Source: Codonopsis lanceolata
Taxonomy: Eukaryota > Streptophyta > Magnoliopsida > Asterales > Campanulaceae
Length of the DNA: 64,000 nucleotides
Assembly (NCBI GenBank): GCA_013146195.2
Contig: CM028379.1
Span: 110,726,168-110,790,167 of the forward strand
Reading direction: 5' to 3'
Shown one piece after another: positions 1 to 10,940 of the stretch. A program made the position numbers and the translations under genes. The notes beneath the pieces were generated by a model. It did no database searches, was not told the DNA's origin, and was given only the letters and a program-made list of their open reading frames with translations. Each line of letters opens with the position of its first letter. Within the stretch, counting starts at the first letter, position 1.

Positions 1-448
1 TAGCGTGTGCAGTGATCCCGTTAGTACGCGCAGCGGCTTCGGATAACGACTTCTAGCAGGTGGTCTTCCAAGCCATTAGCTTGGAGTTATTTACTATTAA
101 TGTTGTTAGTTATTTGTGAGGCTCGAATGTAAAGTTATGTAGACTTTACTTGGGTAGATTGTAGTATTATGTTATGGTTGTGTATTTGGGAGCCGGTCGT
201 ATAGCCGAGCCTTTGTATCCTTAGAATTTATTTCCGTTGTCATTTCGAGCATTTGTGGCTCGTTTATTCTAGCTTGTATTATTATTGTTCCTACCTCCGA
301 CAGTTTTAGTCGTGAGATTTGGTTGGTGGTTTAGCATTGATTATATTGTTATGGTTAAATTGTTCCTCCGACAAGTTATAGTCGTTGAGTGTTGTTTATC
401 AGGTTGGGATTTTGATAGTTGTCGGCCTTGGTTGCCGATGGTTTGTGG
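1..448 (+). repeat. Tekay-like LTR fragment (3' part)
   Basis: The segment resembles the last ~700 bases of the plus-strand LTR ending at 52145. Shared landmarks, in the same order, are AAAGTTAT-TAGACTTTAC followed by TTGGGTAGA, then TATCAGGTTGG, then GTCGGCCT and TGCCGATGGTTT. It begins before the window and stops without the usual GTCGTTACA end, so the junction with the Tat integrase near 448 is not a clean LTR terminus. Assignment to Tekay is by LTR similarity only. Confidence 0.6.
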
Positions 449-1261
449 CACGTGCCCCCGCAAGTCTTATATACCTCAACAGCCCCCTGGCTCTTCTCAA
501 CGTGGGGAATCGACGTTATAGGCCAAATTCACCCGAAGGGATCCAATGGCCACAAATATGTCCTGGTAGCTGTCGACTACTTTACAAAGTGAGAGAAAGC
601 CTCTTCCTATAAAATCTTGAATGCTCGAAAGGTGTCCAACTTCATCTGGACCAACATTATATATCGCTACAGAGTGCCTTTTGAAATAATCTCTAACAAC
701 AACACGCATTTTGAAGGGGACGTGAATCGTCTACTCGACGAATTCAAAATCCAAAGGCATAAATCTTCCCCCTACCGGCCGCAAGCAAACGGTGCCATTG
801 AAGCAGCCAACAAAACACTCGAAAACATTATCAGAAAAATGGCTGATATAGGAAGAGACTGGCCAGAATAATTGCCGCTAGCCCTCTGGGGCTATCGCAC
901 CTCAATCCGCACACCCACTGGGGCTAACCCTTATTCCTTGGCATATGGCATGGAGGCAGTGCTGCCAAATGAAGTAGAAATTCCATCATTAAGAGTGATG
1001 ATGGAATCCGGCATATCAAAGGCGCATAGCTCGAGCCTTCAACAAAAATGTCAAAGGCCGTGACATCCAAGTTGGAGACCTCGTGCTTCGAGAGAAACCC
1101 CCTAGTTATGTTGATACTATGGGAAAATGGAAATCTCCATGGATGGGACAGCATATTGTCAAAGAAATCCGGTCAGGAGGTGTCGTCCTCCTCACGAACC
1201 AAGAAGGAGAAGACCTTGTTCAGTCCTTTAATCTTGACAAGCTTAAAAGGTATTATGCTTG
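449..1261 (+). pseudogene. Tat-lineage integrase remnant
   Basis: Pieces in all three frames line up with a Ty3/gypsy integrase from the start of the catalytic core to the C-terminus. The core starts near 490 (WGIDVIGQIHPKGSNGHKY in a shifted frame), followed by FEIISNNNTHFEGDV near 680-720, SPYRPQANGAIEAANK near 770 and LPLALWGYRTSIRTPTGANP near 872. The tail reads LQVGDLVLREKPP to LDKLKRYYA and stops at 1259-1261. The second catalytic Asp, in the usual SDNGT context and intact in Tat-3 (SDNST), is Asn here. There is a stop after DWPE at 869-871 and at least two frameshifts. The zinc-binding N-terminus is absent, cut by the junction with the Tekay LTR fragment. It cannot encode an active enzyme. 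Confidence 0.85.
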
Positions 1262-1295
1262 AATTAATCCATCTTGCAGTTGCTTCTCTCCCCCA

Positions 1296-1430
1296 GCTTG
1301 CTAGGTTGAAAACCCGAAAGGGCGGCCTAGGCAAAAATTAGAGAAAAAAAAAAGAGACAAAAAGGAGAAATAAGGGCTTGCTAGGTTGAAAACCCGAAAG
1401 GGCGGCCTAGGCAAAAATTAGAGAAAAAAA
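1296..1430 (+). repeat. Two-copy tandem repeat, ~80-bp period, after integrase
   Basis: GCTTGCTAGGTTGAAAACCC followed by GAAAGGGCGGCCTAGGCAAA occurs at 1296 and again at 1376, each followed by A-rich spacer. Tat-2 carries the same pair at 36857 and 36950. The retained duplication in two diverged elements makes it a family feature rather than a local accident. CCTAGG and CTAGGTTG flank the conserved core. Confidence 0.85.
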
Positions 1431-1619
1431 ATCAGGAGAAAAATGGGAGGGAAGACACTCTTTGAATCCTCAGCATCCTACCTCCGGTCTTCAGCATGCA
1501 AAAGGTTCAACTGGCGAAGAAAGAAAAACCACGACAAAAAGCTCACATATGAAATACTAAAATATAAAATACAGGTCCTAAGGTGCAACTTAGGAATGAT
1601 TGCTAAAGAAATTTAGATT

Positions 1620-1989
1620 GTGCATTATTTTCCTGTACATATTATTTTGCTACTCCTACCCCCCTTTTGTTCCCCCCAATATTACTTCATTTACAGCTTA
1701 AGCCCCGGAGAAGTCCATCAGTGCCTGCGGCGTCCGCCCAACTGGGCCCATATACCCTTCTGCAAGGCACAAAAGAGGCTCCGTCTCATCAGAACGAGAA
1801 GCACCCGAAGTGTCCTCGTCCTATTCATTATCCGCATTGTCGTTGTCCTAAAACAACCGGACGACTTGGGTTCCAACCATTCACTGCTGCCCTGTCTGAT
1901 TGCAAAGAAAAACGCAGGGGCTATGAGAATAGCCTTATGCCAAGTGTAGCCCTGCAGCAATTATATGGCCGAGAACAGGAGAAGGCAGC
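1620..1989 (+). other. Conserved Tat 3' segment with overlapping ORFs
   Basis: The segment matches 37221-37600 in Tat-2. Both copies have a plus-strand ORF (109 and 116 codons) with the shared C-terminus KNAGAMRIALCQV and a shared stop. On the minus strand the first copy has an 80-codon ORF; in the second that frame has stops. Another minus frame gives an acidic stretch like DNDNADNE...DEDTS in both copies, also broken. Some Tat-lineage elements are known to carry an antisense ORF between pol and the 3' LTR, so this may be its relic. Which frame, if any, was coding is unresolved. The Athila-like insertion ends this segment. Confidence 0.45.
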
Positions 1990-3197
1990 TGATAACTGTA
2001 TTTTATACGCAGTTATTGGGTATTATTCCGGCTTAAATTATGCTATTTCTCGAGGTTTTTGTTGTCTAATATGTGTTTTAGTGTTGTTTTATAGTTTCAG
2101 GGACTTTTGGAACAATTGTGCAAAATATAGGCATTTTATGCTGAATTGAAGAGCTTCAGGGACCAAACTGCAAAAGCTGAAAACTTGAAGTGAAAAAGTT
2201 GAAAACCAGATTTTATCATCCTAAAATCAGCCGCCCACTTGGTGTTACAATTGCCTTGGGAAACGTGAAAGTCCTACTTTGACTATTTTTAGTGTTTTAA
2301 TTATATTGTATCTCCTTGTCCTTCTTGTTGTAGGATTAATTAGGTATAAATAGATCCCTTTAGTTAGGAAAAAAGAGGAGAGAAGTTCTGTATTATTTTT
2401 CTTTGTCTATGAAGAAAGATTATCCAAGAATGGTTCAAGGTTTTGTATTTTCAATTATGGAGAGCTAACTCCATAATCTAGGAATTTGAGGTAACTTATA
2501 TCGAATCTATTATTTTATATTAATTTTTATTCATTTAATTCTTGTTGATTGTGGTGATTATCAATCCCTCTATTATTTCGCTTTGAACAAATGAATGTAA
2601 TCGCAAATAATAAAGGCCTAGAGGTGCGGATAACTGCATGACCAATGTGCATATGTCGTACACTGGTTCACCATCACAATAAATTGGACCTATCGATGCA
2701 CGAGAGTGATAAGTTAGGATCAGGTTCATACATGATCTAGGTGACAGATAGATCATAATCTAGGTGACAGATAGATTACATGTTCTTGTGCTTAGGATAT
2801 AGAATGGATGAATTTTGCGGGGATGGAGGCTGAACCAATTGTTCAACAGACTATATCTATCTTTTGTGAACGAATCCAAGGTATTGAATGATACTTTATT
2901 TAAATAAACAATAGATTAGATACAAGTGAATCCTAATTCCTAGTCAATTTACAAATCTTTGATTTATCTCATATTTATATGCTTTGTTAGTTAGATTATT
3001 TTATTGCTTTCTAGTTAATTTAATTTATAAAAAAACCAAAAACTCGGTTAGTTATTAATTGCTTTATTTTAATAGATTAGTTAAATTTACTATAGTCAAA
3101 TCCAAATCTCTGTGGTTCGACCCTTGCTTCCCAAAACTATTCTACAATAGTCTTGTCCACTTGCAAGGAAAATAAATTTAAAATAAGACATCGATCA
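1990..3197 (+). repeat. 5' LTR of Athila-like element 1
   Basis: It starts TGATAACTGTATTTTATACG and ends ACATCGATCA, giving TG...CA termini, and matches 8432-9637 along its length. A TATA box lies at 2345. The copy at 18597-19860 is a more diverged LTR of the same family on the minus strand, sharing the block around CAAATGAATGTAATCGC and TCGATGCACGAGAGTGATAA. Confidence 0.88.
2345..2353 (+). promoter_or_regulatory. LTR TATA box (TATAAATAG)
   Basis: TATAAATAG sits about 355 bases into the 1.2-kb LTR, where U3 should end. The 3' LTR keeps the same box near 8788, and the minus-strand family member has TATAAATA near 19461-19468. It is the likely transcription signal, inferred from position and conservation. 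Confidence 0.6.
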
Positions 3198-3203
3198 AGT
3201 TTT

Positions 3204-3221
3204 TGGCGCCGTTGCCGGGGA
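3204..3221 (+). other. Primer binding site, tRNA-Asp type
   Basis: TGGCGCCGTTGCCGGGGA begins six bases after the LTR end. This sequence is typical of Athila-lineage elements, which prime from tRNA-Asp. It is the main reason for the Athila-like label, since no pol domain remains. Confidence 0.85.
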
Positions 3222-3422
3222 TTTGTTATTTTGATTTAGTTAATTTAGCTTTTCTTTTATTATTTTCGTTTTTATAAAAAAAAATTCTTAAAAAAATATT
3301 TAATTCTGAAAATTTCAAAAAAAATAATAAATTATTTCCGAAAATAAAAAAAATTATTAATTAATTCCGAAAATTACAAAAAAAATCTTTAAAAAAAATA
3401 TTTAAAAAAAATCTTTAAAAAA

Positions 3423-4568
3423 ATGGCGTACAATAATTATCCTTGGGGTATGGAAAATTACGCACCTATGAGAACCACAAATGAATATGCCTACCGAAAT
3501 GCTAGAATAAATCAACCATCTTTTTCTAATAGTTATGAAAGAGATTATTACAATCAATCATCTTTTCCGTCCTATCGTAATAACTATAATGAGCCATCAT
3601 ATTATAATCAGCCCTTTTATAATGAACCTCCTCCTTATTCATCCCTTTATAATGAACCTCCACCTTATCCGTCCTATTATAATGAGTCTCCTTCTTATTG
3701 TAATTAATCATCTTTCTCCTCGCATAATTATTATAATGAACCACCTTCGTATTGTCAACAACCTCCAAAGTTAGACGAAGCAAGCAAAAGTCAAGCTGCC
3801 CTTATGAGATATATGCTAGAAGAAATAGAAAATTTAAAGGAGATACTTGCAAAATCTAACAAAGAAAGAGAAGAGGTAAGTAATCCTATTCAACCTTCTG
3901 ATATGCCTGATAAAGTAGATAATTCTGATAAAAAAGTTGAAAAAGATAAAAGTGAAAATAATCAAGAAAAAGATGGAAAAGTAGAACTAGAAGTGCGAGA
4001 GAAGGAGTTGATTCCTAAAGATGATGAGATACTCATGGAAGTCTCTAAGTGGGAATATAATATAGAAAGGGGTAAAGAAAACACAAATATTGAGGAAAAA
4101 GAATTGATAGTAGTAGTTGAGCCAATTGAAAAAGATGATGAGTTGATTTTAGAATCCCAAGATTTTCCACAAAATGATGTACCACCTCATTGTTCTCAAG
4201 AACCCGAAACAATTTCGGAGACTTTCACTGTAATTTATTCTCCAATTGATTCTCCGCTAGACACTTATGTGGAGTTAGGGACGCCTTCTTCATATTTTCT
4301 TGAAGAGAATCAAGAACCTATTTTAGAGATACTTGAGGATGAGCAATGTTATGATGAAAAATTGGAGGAAATTCCGGATAGGATTACATTGGAAGATTTA
4401 GGTGTGAAACTTCCCGTCCCCAAATCAATTAAATGGCCATCGAGAAAGGAAAATTTCGCCAAGGAAGTGTTTGGCTTTAATGGACTAAAAATAAGACACT
4501 ACATGAGTGGTGGATTTTATGGACCAAAAATGTGTGCATTCCTAAGTGATCCGGCGATGCCTTCTTAA
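3423..4568 (+). pseudogene. Unrecognised ORF of the Athila-like element (gag-position protein)
   Basis: One frame runs for 382 codons from an ATG after an A-rich leader, broken only by a TAA at 3705-3707. Residues ~1-125 are rich in Tyr, Asn and Pro, with repeats like YNEPPPY and SYYNE. Residues ~128-150 (LMRYMLEEIENLKEILAKSN) look like a short coiled coil. Residues ~155-330 are strongly acidic and Lys/Glu-rich. The C-terminus (FNGLKIRHYMSGGFYGPKM) has an aromatic/Gly patch. I see no zinc knuckle and no Retrotrans_gag signature, so gag is a guess from position directly after the primer site. The long intact acidic frame suggests it was maintained until recently. It could instead be an accessory protein. 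No function is assigned. Confidence 0.55.
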
Positions 4569-5040
4569 TAAAAATGAGGATTTAAGTCAAGCTAACGACT
4601 ATAACTTAGAATTACTTCTAACCCTTATCTCTTTGTATTTATTTTGTTGCTTTTTGAGTCACTCATAAGAGTCTCCCTGAGTTTGTGGGTTTATAGGGGA
4701 GTGTTAATAGTGTCACCCTCACAAAAAGATTTTATTTTTATGTATTTATATGCATTAATATTTAATAATGTTATTTTATTTTTTGTAGATTTTTTAATTT
4801 TAATTTAAACAGGTTAAAGGCTGCTTCAAAAGATTTATTTTGTGGGTTCAACTGAAATAAATAAAACAAATTACAGCAAATTCAAGAAATAATAAAAATT
4901 CAGGGACTTAAGTGAAATTACCTTGCGGTCACAAGGCTCCTTTCACCTTGCGACCGCAAGATAGACAGAAAGTTGGGCAAGAGACCAGGGAGTACATTAA
5001 TTAAACATTAAAAAAAAAAAAAAAAAGAGAAAAAGAAAGG
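4569..5040 (+). other. AT-rich spacer with inverted dyads and an A-tract
   Basis: No ORF is seen. The block at 4660-4730 (GAGTCTCCCTGAGTTTGTGG ... GTGTCACCCTCAC) reappears inverted in Athila-like element 2 at 19939-20000. Two dyads lie at 4921-4936 and 4946-4960. A run of about 17 A ends just before the C-rich island. Confidence 0.5.
4921..4960. repeat. Pair of CTTGCG-NN-CGCAAG dyads
   Basis: CCTTGCGGTCACAAGG (6 of 7 arm bases paired) and CTTGCGACCGCAAG (6-bp perfect arms around AC) lie 10 bases apart. Element 2 has four related dyads at 19536-19645. Confidence 0.75.
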
Positions 5041-5790
5041 CGGCTGCCCCCTCTTTTCTCTCTCCTTTCTCTCTCTTCTCCCAAAATCTGTTTATCTCTC
5101 TTTTCTCTCTCTTCTCCCATCTTCTCTCTCAGCCTAGCTCACAGCCGCGACATATATCCACCCAACCCAGCCCTGAATCTCTCTCCTTCCAGCCGAGTCA
5201 TACCCAGTCCGAGCCCTTCATCTCCGGCGAGTCATCTTCGCCATCCCCCTCATCCCTTCATCTCCCCATCCTCAACACCAAGCGAACCAGATCGCTCCCC
5301 AACCAGCCCAGTTGAGCCCAACAGCCCCAAATGCCGAATCAATCCCTCCGTTAAAACACCCAACCGCCGTCTTCACATCCAGCCGCCACTTCAACAGTCG
5401 CTGCCCATCACCAGCCAAACATCTACTCTGCCACCCCCCTGCATCCAGCCACTTCTCATCAGCCGTCAATCTTCATCCACAGCCCAGCAACAAATCCGCC
5501 GAAGCCGTCCTTCTCCCAACCATCAATCGACCCAGCCCCATCTTTTTCTTCTTCGGTGAACTAGCCGGCCCCGCCATCTTCAAAACCACCAGTCACCGAA
5601 TCAACCCATCAAAGCCGTTTCTTCCCTCTGTTCGATTCCGGCCTCACTTCAGATCGTTCCTCAATAGCGAGCCCCGGCGTGCCCTGAATCTCCTTCATCT
5701 GCTCCGGCTCCCTCTCAGCCGCTACCTTCACACCCAGCCATCATTCATCTCTCTGCCCCAATTGCCATCCCAAGGCAATGCCCAGATTTA
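5041..5790 (+). other. Pyrimidine- and C-rich island in the Athila-like element
   Basis: The composition changes abruptly from AT-rich DNA to CT repeats (5050-5130) and then to C-rich, G-poor sequence to about 5785, after which it is AT-rich again. A 159-codon frame spans 5312-5791 (Pro/Ser/His-rich, no recognised domain). It resembles a plant 5' UTR or leader exon followed by an intron. Capture of host sequence is one explanation, an ordinary leader of this family another. I do not call the frame a gene. Confidence 0.45.
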
Positions 5791-6562
5791 AATGTTGCAA
5801 TTTTCTTGTGAATTATTGGGCAGATATAGTCTGATAATTAATTTTTCGAAAAATCTGGTTCCCTGGTAATTGGTGTGCACTCTGATTCTTAGTTAAATTA
5901 AGGGTGGTTCTGTGTTTATAATTTACCATGGGGAAGTGTTGTTTAAAGTAAATTTTTGTAAATTCCTTTTGGATTCTTAATCTGGAAATGGCATGGAGCA
6001 AGAAATTGATGTTATATCCCTTTTTGGTTGTGACAAATTTGAAAAGTGTTGTTATCATATTTCCTCTGCATTGGGTGCAAATTTAATTTCTTTATTCTAG
6101 TACATCTATATGATTTCGAATGCAACATCTTGAATTGGGAGATGATATTTTCGGCTTGGAATATAATTGTTTTATAATTAGTCGAAAATATGTTCTGCTT
6201 TAGAACTATGTTTCAGTCAAAATATTCGTCAAAGTATTATGTTTTTGAAATTGGATAATTTTACACTGGAATTATGTGGATAAGTATACTCTGGTTATAC
6301 TTGTTTCAATTGGTGACATTGTCGAATTGCATTGTGGTTGAGGGTTTGTTCTAGCAATCTAATCTTGGGAAATTAAATTTTGATTAAGAAATTGTTTAAG
6401 TCGGTTGGAAGAATAGTTTCTTGATGCCCATTTAGAAAATTTCAGTTGGATAATTTTTTTTGTGATTTAAGATGGTGTTGACTATTGTGTAAACCCAATG
6501 TTATGGCAATTTTGTCTCCCCTTGTTTTATATTTGATTCACATTTGGGACAATGTGAAATTT

Positions 6563-6575
6563 AAGTTTGGGGGTG
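6563..6575 (+). other. Internal polypurine-like tract 1
   Basis: AAGTTTGGGGGTG repeats the core of the terminal tract about 1.9 kb upstream of the 3' LTR. Element 2 has the equivalent at 22061-22079 (minus). Confidence 0.55.
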
Positions 6576-7701
6576 TGAATTGTCATGCGCTTTAATGATA
6601 ATTTTTTTTTTGAGAAGAGTCGTTTTACCTGTATTAGTTAATTTAGTTTTTATTTTCTTTTTGTTGTTTTTAGTAGTTAGTTTATTTTAATAAAAAAATT
6701 TTTGAAAATTTTCAAAAAAAAATAAATATTAGAAAATTTGAAAAATTTCCGAGTTTTTAATTTTGGTGTGGTTACTTCCGCCAATGATAACATGTTTGTT
6801 AATAGTGATGCATGTATACTTGTCTGCGAGCCTTTAGCTTGGTCTAGTTGATGGAACTTTATATCTCCAAAAATTTTTAGCACAAAAATACAATGACTTG
6901 ATTTATTAAAGAATTTGGATATTTTTATTGAGTTTATAGTGCACATTGCATTCCTTTGACCTTGCTATTTTTGTGGTCATGAACATTTTAAACAACCGTC
7001 ATTACACGATTGTTGCATTATATTTGCGACTTAGGGTTGATTGCATGCTAAGTTAGATTTGTTAGACTTCTTTTGCTAATATATCTCAAGCACACTTTCG
7101 AATCGTGAGTGCATTTAAGTCTTGATTTTCCCTACCTCTTTTCTAGCGAAAGCTTATGTAAAATACTTGTGGAGCTCGTTTTTAAAACTATGAGTATGGA
7201 ATGATTTGAAACTTTGTTGAATTTCTGTGAAAACGAAGCATGAGCATTGTGGCTGTTAGGATATGATTTAGGCCATCTTTGGAACGTTTGAGCCTTTTTA
7301 TCTCCCATCTCTATTTTATATTAATCCCTAGTGTCCCCTTTGAGCTTTATTATAAAGAATGGCGTGTGCTAAGCACACATCGACCCCCATTCAACATCAT
7401 TTCTATTACCCACATTAACTTAACCCTTAAGCCTATACACTTTTGCCTACCCTTTGCGAGAGTAGGATTGGGTTGGGAATGTTGTCTACATGGTGATTGA
7501 TGCAGTTCAAAAATAGCACCAATGAGTTCTTGTATTGAAAAAAAAAAAAACGAAAAGGGTGCGAAAATCAAAATTGCACATGCCCTTCAAAAGAAAAAAA
7601 TATGAAGAAAAAAAAAGAATAGAAAAAAAAAAAAGCAAAGAAAAGTATCATTGGGAGAAAATCTTTATGATGATTTGATACTTTCTTCAACCCAAAAGTT
7701 C

Positions 7702-7714
7702 AAGTTTGGGGGTT
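7702..7714 (+). other. Internal polypurine-like tract 2
   Basis: AAGTTTGGGGGTT lies about 0.7 kb upstream of the 3' LTR. Element 2 has AAGTTTGGGGGG at about 20773-20784 (minus), so the order is conserved. Confidence 0.55.
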
Positions 7715-8416
7715 GTTGAAGGAAAGTGAGTGCTTTGTATGGGAAAAAAGGGAAATATTCTTACTCTCTCACTTTGTAATTTCTTATCCCTTTTATTGTT
7801 ACCCCTCACCTAGGCCTTACATTACAAGCTTAATAAAGTCCTATTGATCTGGTTGCCACATATGTTTGTATTAGTTGACATGGTTTGAAAACATAGTTGA
7901 TTTGACCCTTGTTTTGAATTATATATACATCTTGATATAGCTCACCGTATTTGCATAATCTCAGCTATTATAAGTAATTGGGACTTGAGAGCATTGTATT
8001 TCATACATAGTTAGTGCATGAGATGGATGTATAAGCACTTGAATTCTATCATGATCTCTCTTCGTGTTGTTAACCGGGTATTGATAGTATGTACATGTTT
8101 TGTGATGCACACATGTTTTTATTGAAATATTTTGGGAATGAATGTTGTGCTTAGCTTGATAAAACTTTCTAAGTTAGGAGATAGTCAATTAATGGTTCAC
8201 ACACACACATGGAGATGTACAAGTGATATTGATGATGATTGAGTGAAAGCCTAGACTTGTGGCTATGTGTTGTTATTTATCATTCCTTGAGACATTATGT
8301 GGTACCATGCCGATGCTTTGACTTGTGAAAGAAAAAAATATTTTATTTGCTTTAATTTAGTTTAGTTTAGTTTTGTATTTATTTGTTTTGTTTTACTCGA
8401 GGACGAGCAAAAGTTT

Positions 8417-8431
8417 AAGTTTGGGGGTATT
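8417..8431 (+). other. Terminal polypurine tract of Athila-like element 1
   Basis: AAGTTTGGGGGTATT directly abuts the TG of the 3' LTR, preceded by GAGGACGAGCAAAAGTTT. This is the expected plus-strand primer site. Confidence 0.8.
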
Positions 8432-9637
8432 TGATAACTGTATTTTATACGCAGTTATTGGGTATTATTCCGGCTTAAATTATGCTATTTCTCGAGGTTT
8501 TTGTTGTCTAATATGTGTTTTAGTGTTGTTTTATAGTTTCAGGGACTTTTGGAACAATTGTGCAAAATATAGGCATTTTATGCTGAATTGAAGAGCTTCA
8601 GGGACCAAACTGCAAAAGCTTGAAAACTTGAAGTGAAGAAGTTGAAAACCAGATTTTATCATCCTAAAATCAGCCGCCCACTTGGTGTTCCAATTGCCTT
8701 GGGAAACGTGAAAGTCCTACTTTGACTATTTTTAGTGTTTTAATTATATTGTATCTCCTTGTCCTTCTTGTTGTAGGATTAATTAGGTATAAATAGATCC
8801 CTTTAGTTAGGAAAAAAGAGGAGATAAGTTCTGTATTATTTTTCTTTGTCTATGAAGAAAGATTATCCAAGAATGGTTCAAGGTTTTGTATTTTCAATTA
8901 TGGAGAGCTAACTCCATAATCTAGGAATTGGAGGTAACTTATATCGAATCTATTGTTTTATATTAATTTTTATTCATTTAATTCTTGTTGATTGTGGTGT
9001 TTATCAATCCCTATATTATTTCGCTTTGAACAAATGAATGTAATCGCAAATAATAAAGGCCTAGAGGTGCGGATAACTGTATGACCAATATGCATATGTC
9101 GTACACTGGCTCACCATCACAATAAATTGGACCTATCGATGCACGAGAGTGATAAGTTAGGACCAGGTTCATACATGATCTAGGTGACAGATAGATCATA
9201 ATCTAGGTGACAGCTAGATTACATGTTCTTGTGCTTAGGATATAGAATGGATGAATTTTGCGGGGATGGAGGCTGAACCAATTGTTCAACAGTCTATATC
9301 TATCTTTTGTGAACGAACCCAAGAAATTGAATGATAATTATTTTGAATTAAACAATATAATAGATACAAGTGAATCCTAATTCCTAGTCAATTTACAAAT
9401 CTTTTATTTATCTCATATTTATATGTTTTGTTAGTTAGATTATTTTATTGCTTTCTAGTTAATTTAATTTATAAAAACCAAAAAACCCCATTAGTTATTA
9501 ATTGCTTTATTTTAATAGATTAGTTAAATTTACTATAATCAAATCCAAATCTCTGTGGTTCGACCCTTGCTTTCCAAAACTATTCTATAATAGTCTTGTC
9601 CACTTGCAAGGAAAAAGATTAAATAAAACATCGATCA
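8432..9637 (+). repeat. 3' LTR of Athila-like element 1
   Basis: It matches 1990-3197 with scattered substitutions and a rearranged AT patch near 9335. It ends ACATCGATCA and is followed by TCAGC, the probable target duplication. Confidence 0.88.
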
Positions 9638-10940
9638 TCAGCTTCCTTTTCCTCCCTGCATATCATCAGAAAAGCTTGCTCGAGCACAAAGGTGTATTTT
9701 TTAAAACCTGTTTTTGAAGAACAGCGTGCCATTACCCTTAGATATTGATATATCTTTATTTTATGCATGCGTTTTTGAGTCTGTATTTTTAATTTATTAC
9801 ATCATATAAAATTGTATTGCATTGCATAATAAATATTTGTACAAATTTTGATACAAAAATAAAAAAAAGAAAAAAAAGAGAAAAAAAAAGAAAAGGTAAA
9901 TTTTATCAGCAGTAGAAATATATACGCTGCAAAAAGAAAATATATATACAAAAGAATATTTTAAAAAAATGAAAAAATGTGTAATAATGATAAAAGAATA
10001 AACATGTTGCACGCATCATATTTTGTAAATTATGAAATTGCAGCATAATAATTTCCGTGATGCATTTTTTTCAAAAAAAGGAAAAGAAAAAAAATATCAT
10101 TTTGCATGTAAGAAAAAAAAGGTATATAATAAGCATTTGGCATCCATGCATGCATAAAAAAACACATCTTTTAGCATTTGAAATATATTTTGGCATCACG
10201 ACAATAAAAATATATATGTATTGCATTTTAGCATTCCAAAATTTTAATTGCATTCTCGGTATCATCATAAAAAATAATTAATGCATCTTTTTGCATTTAA
10301 ATATGAATTTTGGCATTTTAAGCATCATAAAAAGTGTATGTTCTGCATTCGAATATTAGCAAGCATCCCATAAATTTTTTTGTATTGCATTTGCATCAAA
10401 TAAAGTGATATATGCATCCATCATTTGCATTTATTGTCCAAATAGCTACATTATAGCAATAGCGAAAAAAAAAACAAAATGCCACCAATCATGAAAAGAA
10501 AATATTCTCATGGCATTTATCATGTCCATGCAGCATAGGCATGCATAAAAAGTGATTTTAGTGCATAAAATATCATTATTTTATTCTGCATATATCCGAA
10601 AATGCGTTCGAAAATATGCCCGGAAAAAAAATTGCAATATATTCCGAAAAGTCCATTTCATAGGCATATAGCATATAATAAATAGTTTTTAGCATAAAGC
10701 ATGCGTCATATAACCCCAATTGCATTAGTAATATAAATCATGCATTGTAGGGTCAAATAGTTCCCGCTAGTTCAATTATGCATCTCAAAAATAAATTACT
10801 TAAATTTCATGCATTATCACCAAATTGCATCATTTTAACATAAATATTGAATGTATAAGCATTATAAGCAGGGACAGAAATGCTCCAAAAGGCCAAAGCA
10901 GTGCTAAAATCTAGCATATCTGAAGTATATCCAAGTAGGA
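9638..10940 (+). other. Tat-1 3' non-coding region, GCAT-studded AT-rich part
   Basis: The start (9638-9790) matches Tat-2 at 37600-37800 (ACAGCGTGCCATTACCC is shared). From about 9780 to 10880 the DNA is AT-rich and studded with TGCATTT, GCATCAT and CATGCATG words, as is Tat-2 at 37960-38420. No coding signal. Confidence 0.6.

Larger units (their letters stand above)
5791..8411 (+). other. AT-rich 3' interior of Athila-like element 1
   Basis: About 2.6 kb without coding signal. It contains two internal purine tracts (6563, 7702). The region around 7330-7450 (GTGTGCTAAGCACA, then CATTTCTATTACCCACATTAA) is shared in inverted form with element 2 at 21090-21190, so it belongs to the family and is not a later insertion. 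Confidence 0.6.
1990..9637 (+). mobile_element. Athila-like non-autonomous LTR retrotransposon 1 (complete)
   Basis: Two direct LTRs (1990-3197 and 8432-9637) bound a 5.2-kb interior. A primer binding site of the tRNA-Asp type used by Athila elements follows the first LTR; an Athila-style purine tract, AAGTTTGGGGGTAT, precedes the second. Flanks are GCAGC on the left and TCAGC on the right, a 4/5 match to a target-site duplication, and the Tat-1 sequence is continuous across the insertion when compared with Tat-2 near 37600. The interior holds one unrecognised ORF and no protease, RT, RNase H or integrase, so it must have depended on an autonomous partner. The LTRs differ by small indels and scattered substitutions and look roughly 96-97% identical by eye. 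Confidence 0.85.

Noticed and set aside
5312..5791. 159-codon plus frame in the C-rich island
   Set aside because: Pro/Ser/His content follows from C-richness and no family is recognisable. Kept only as a compositional feature.
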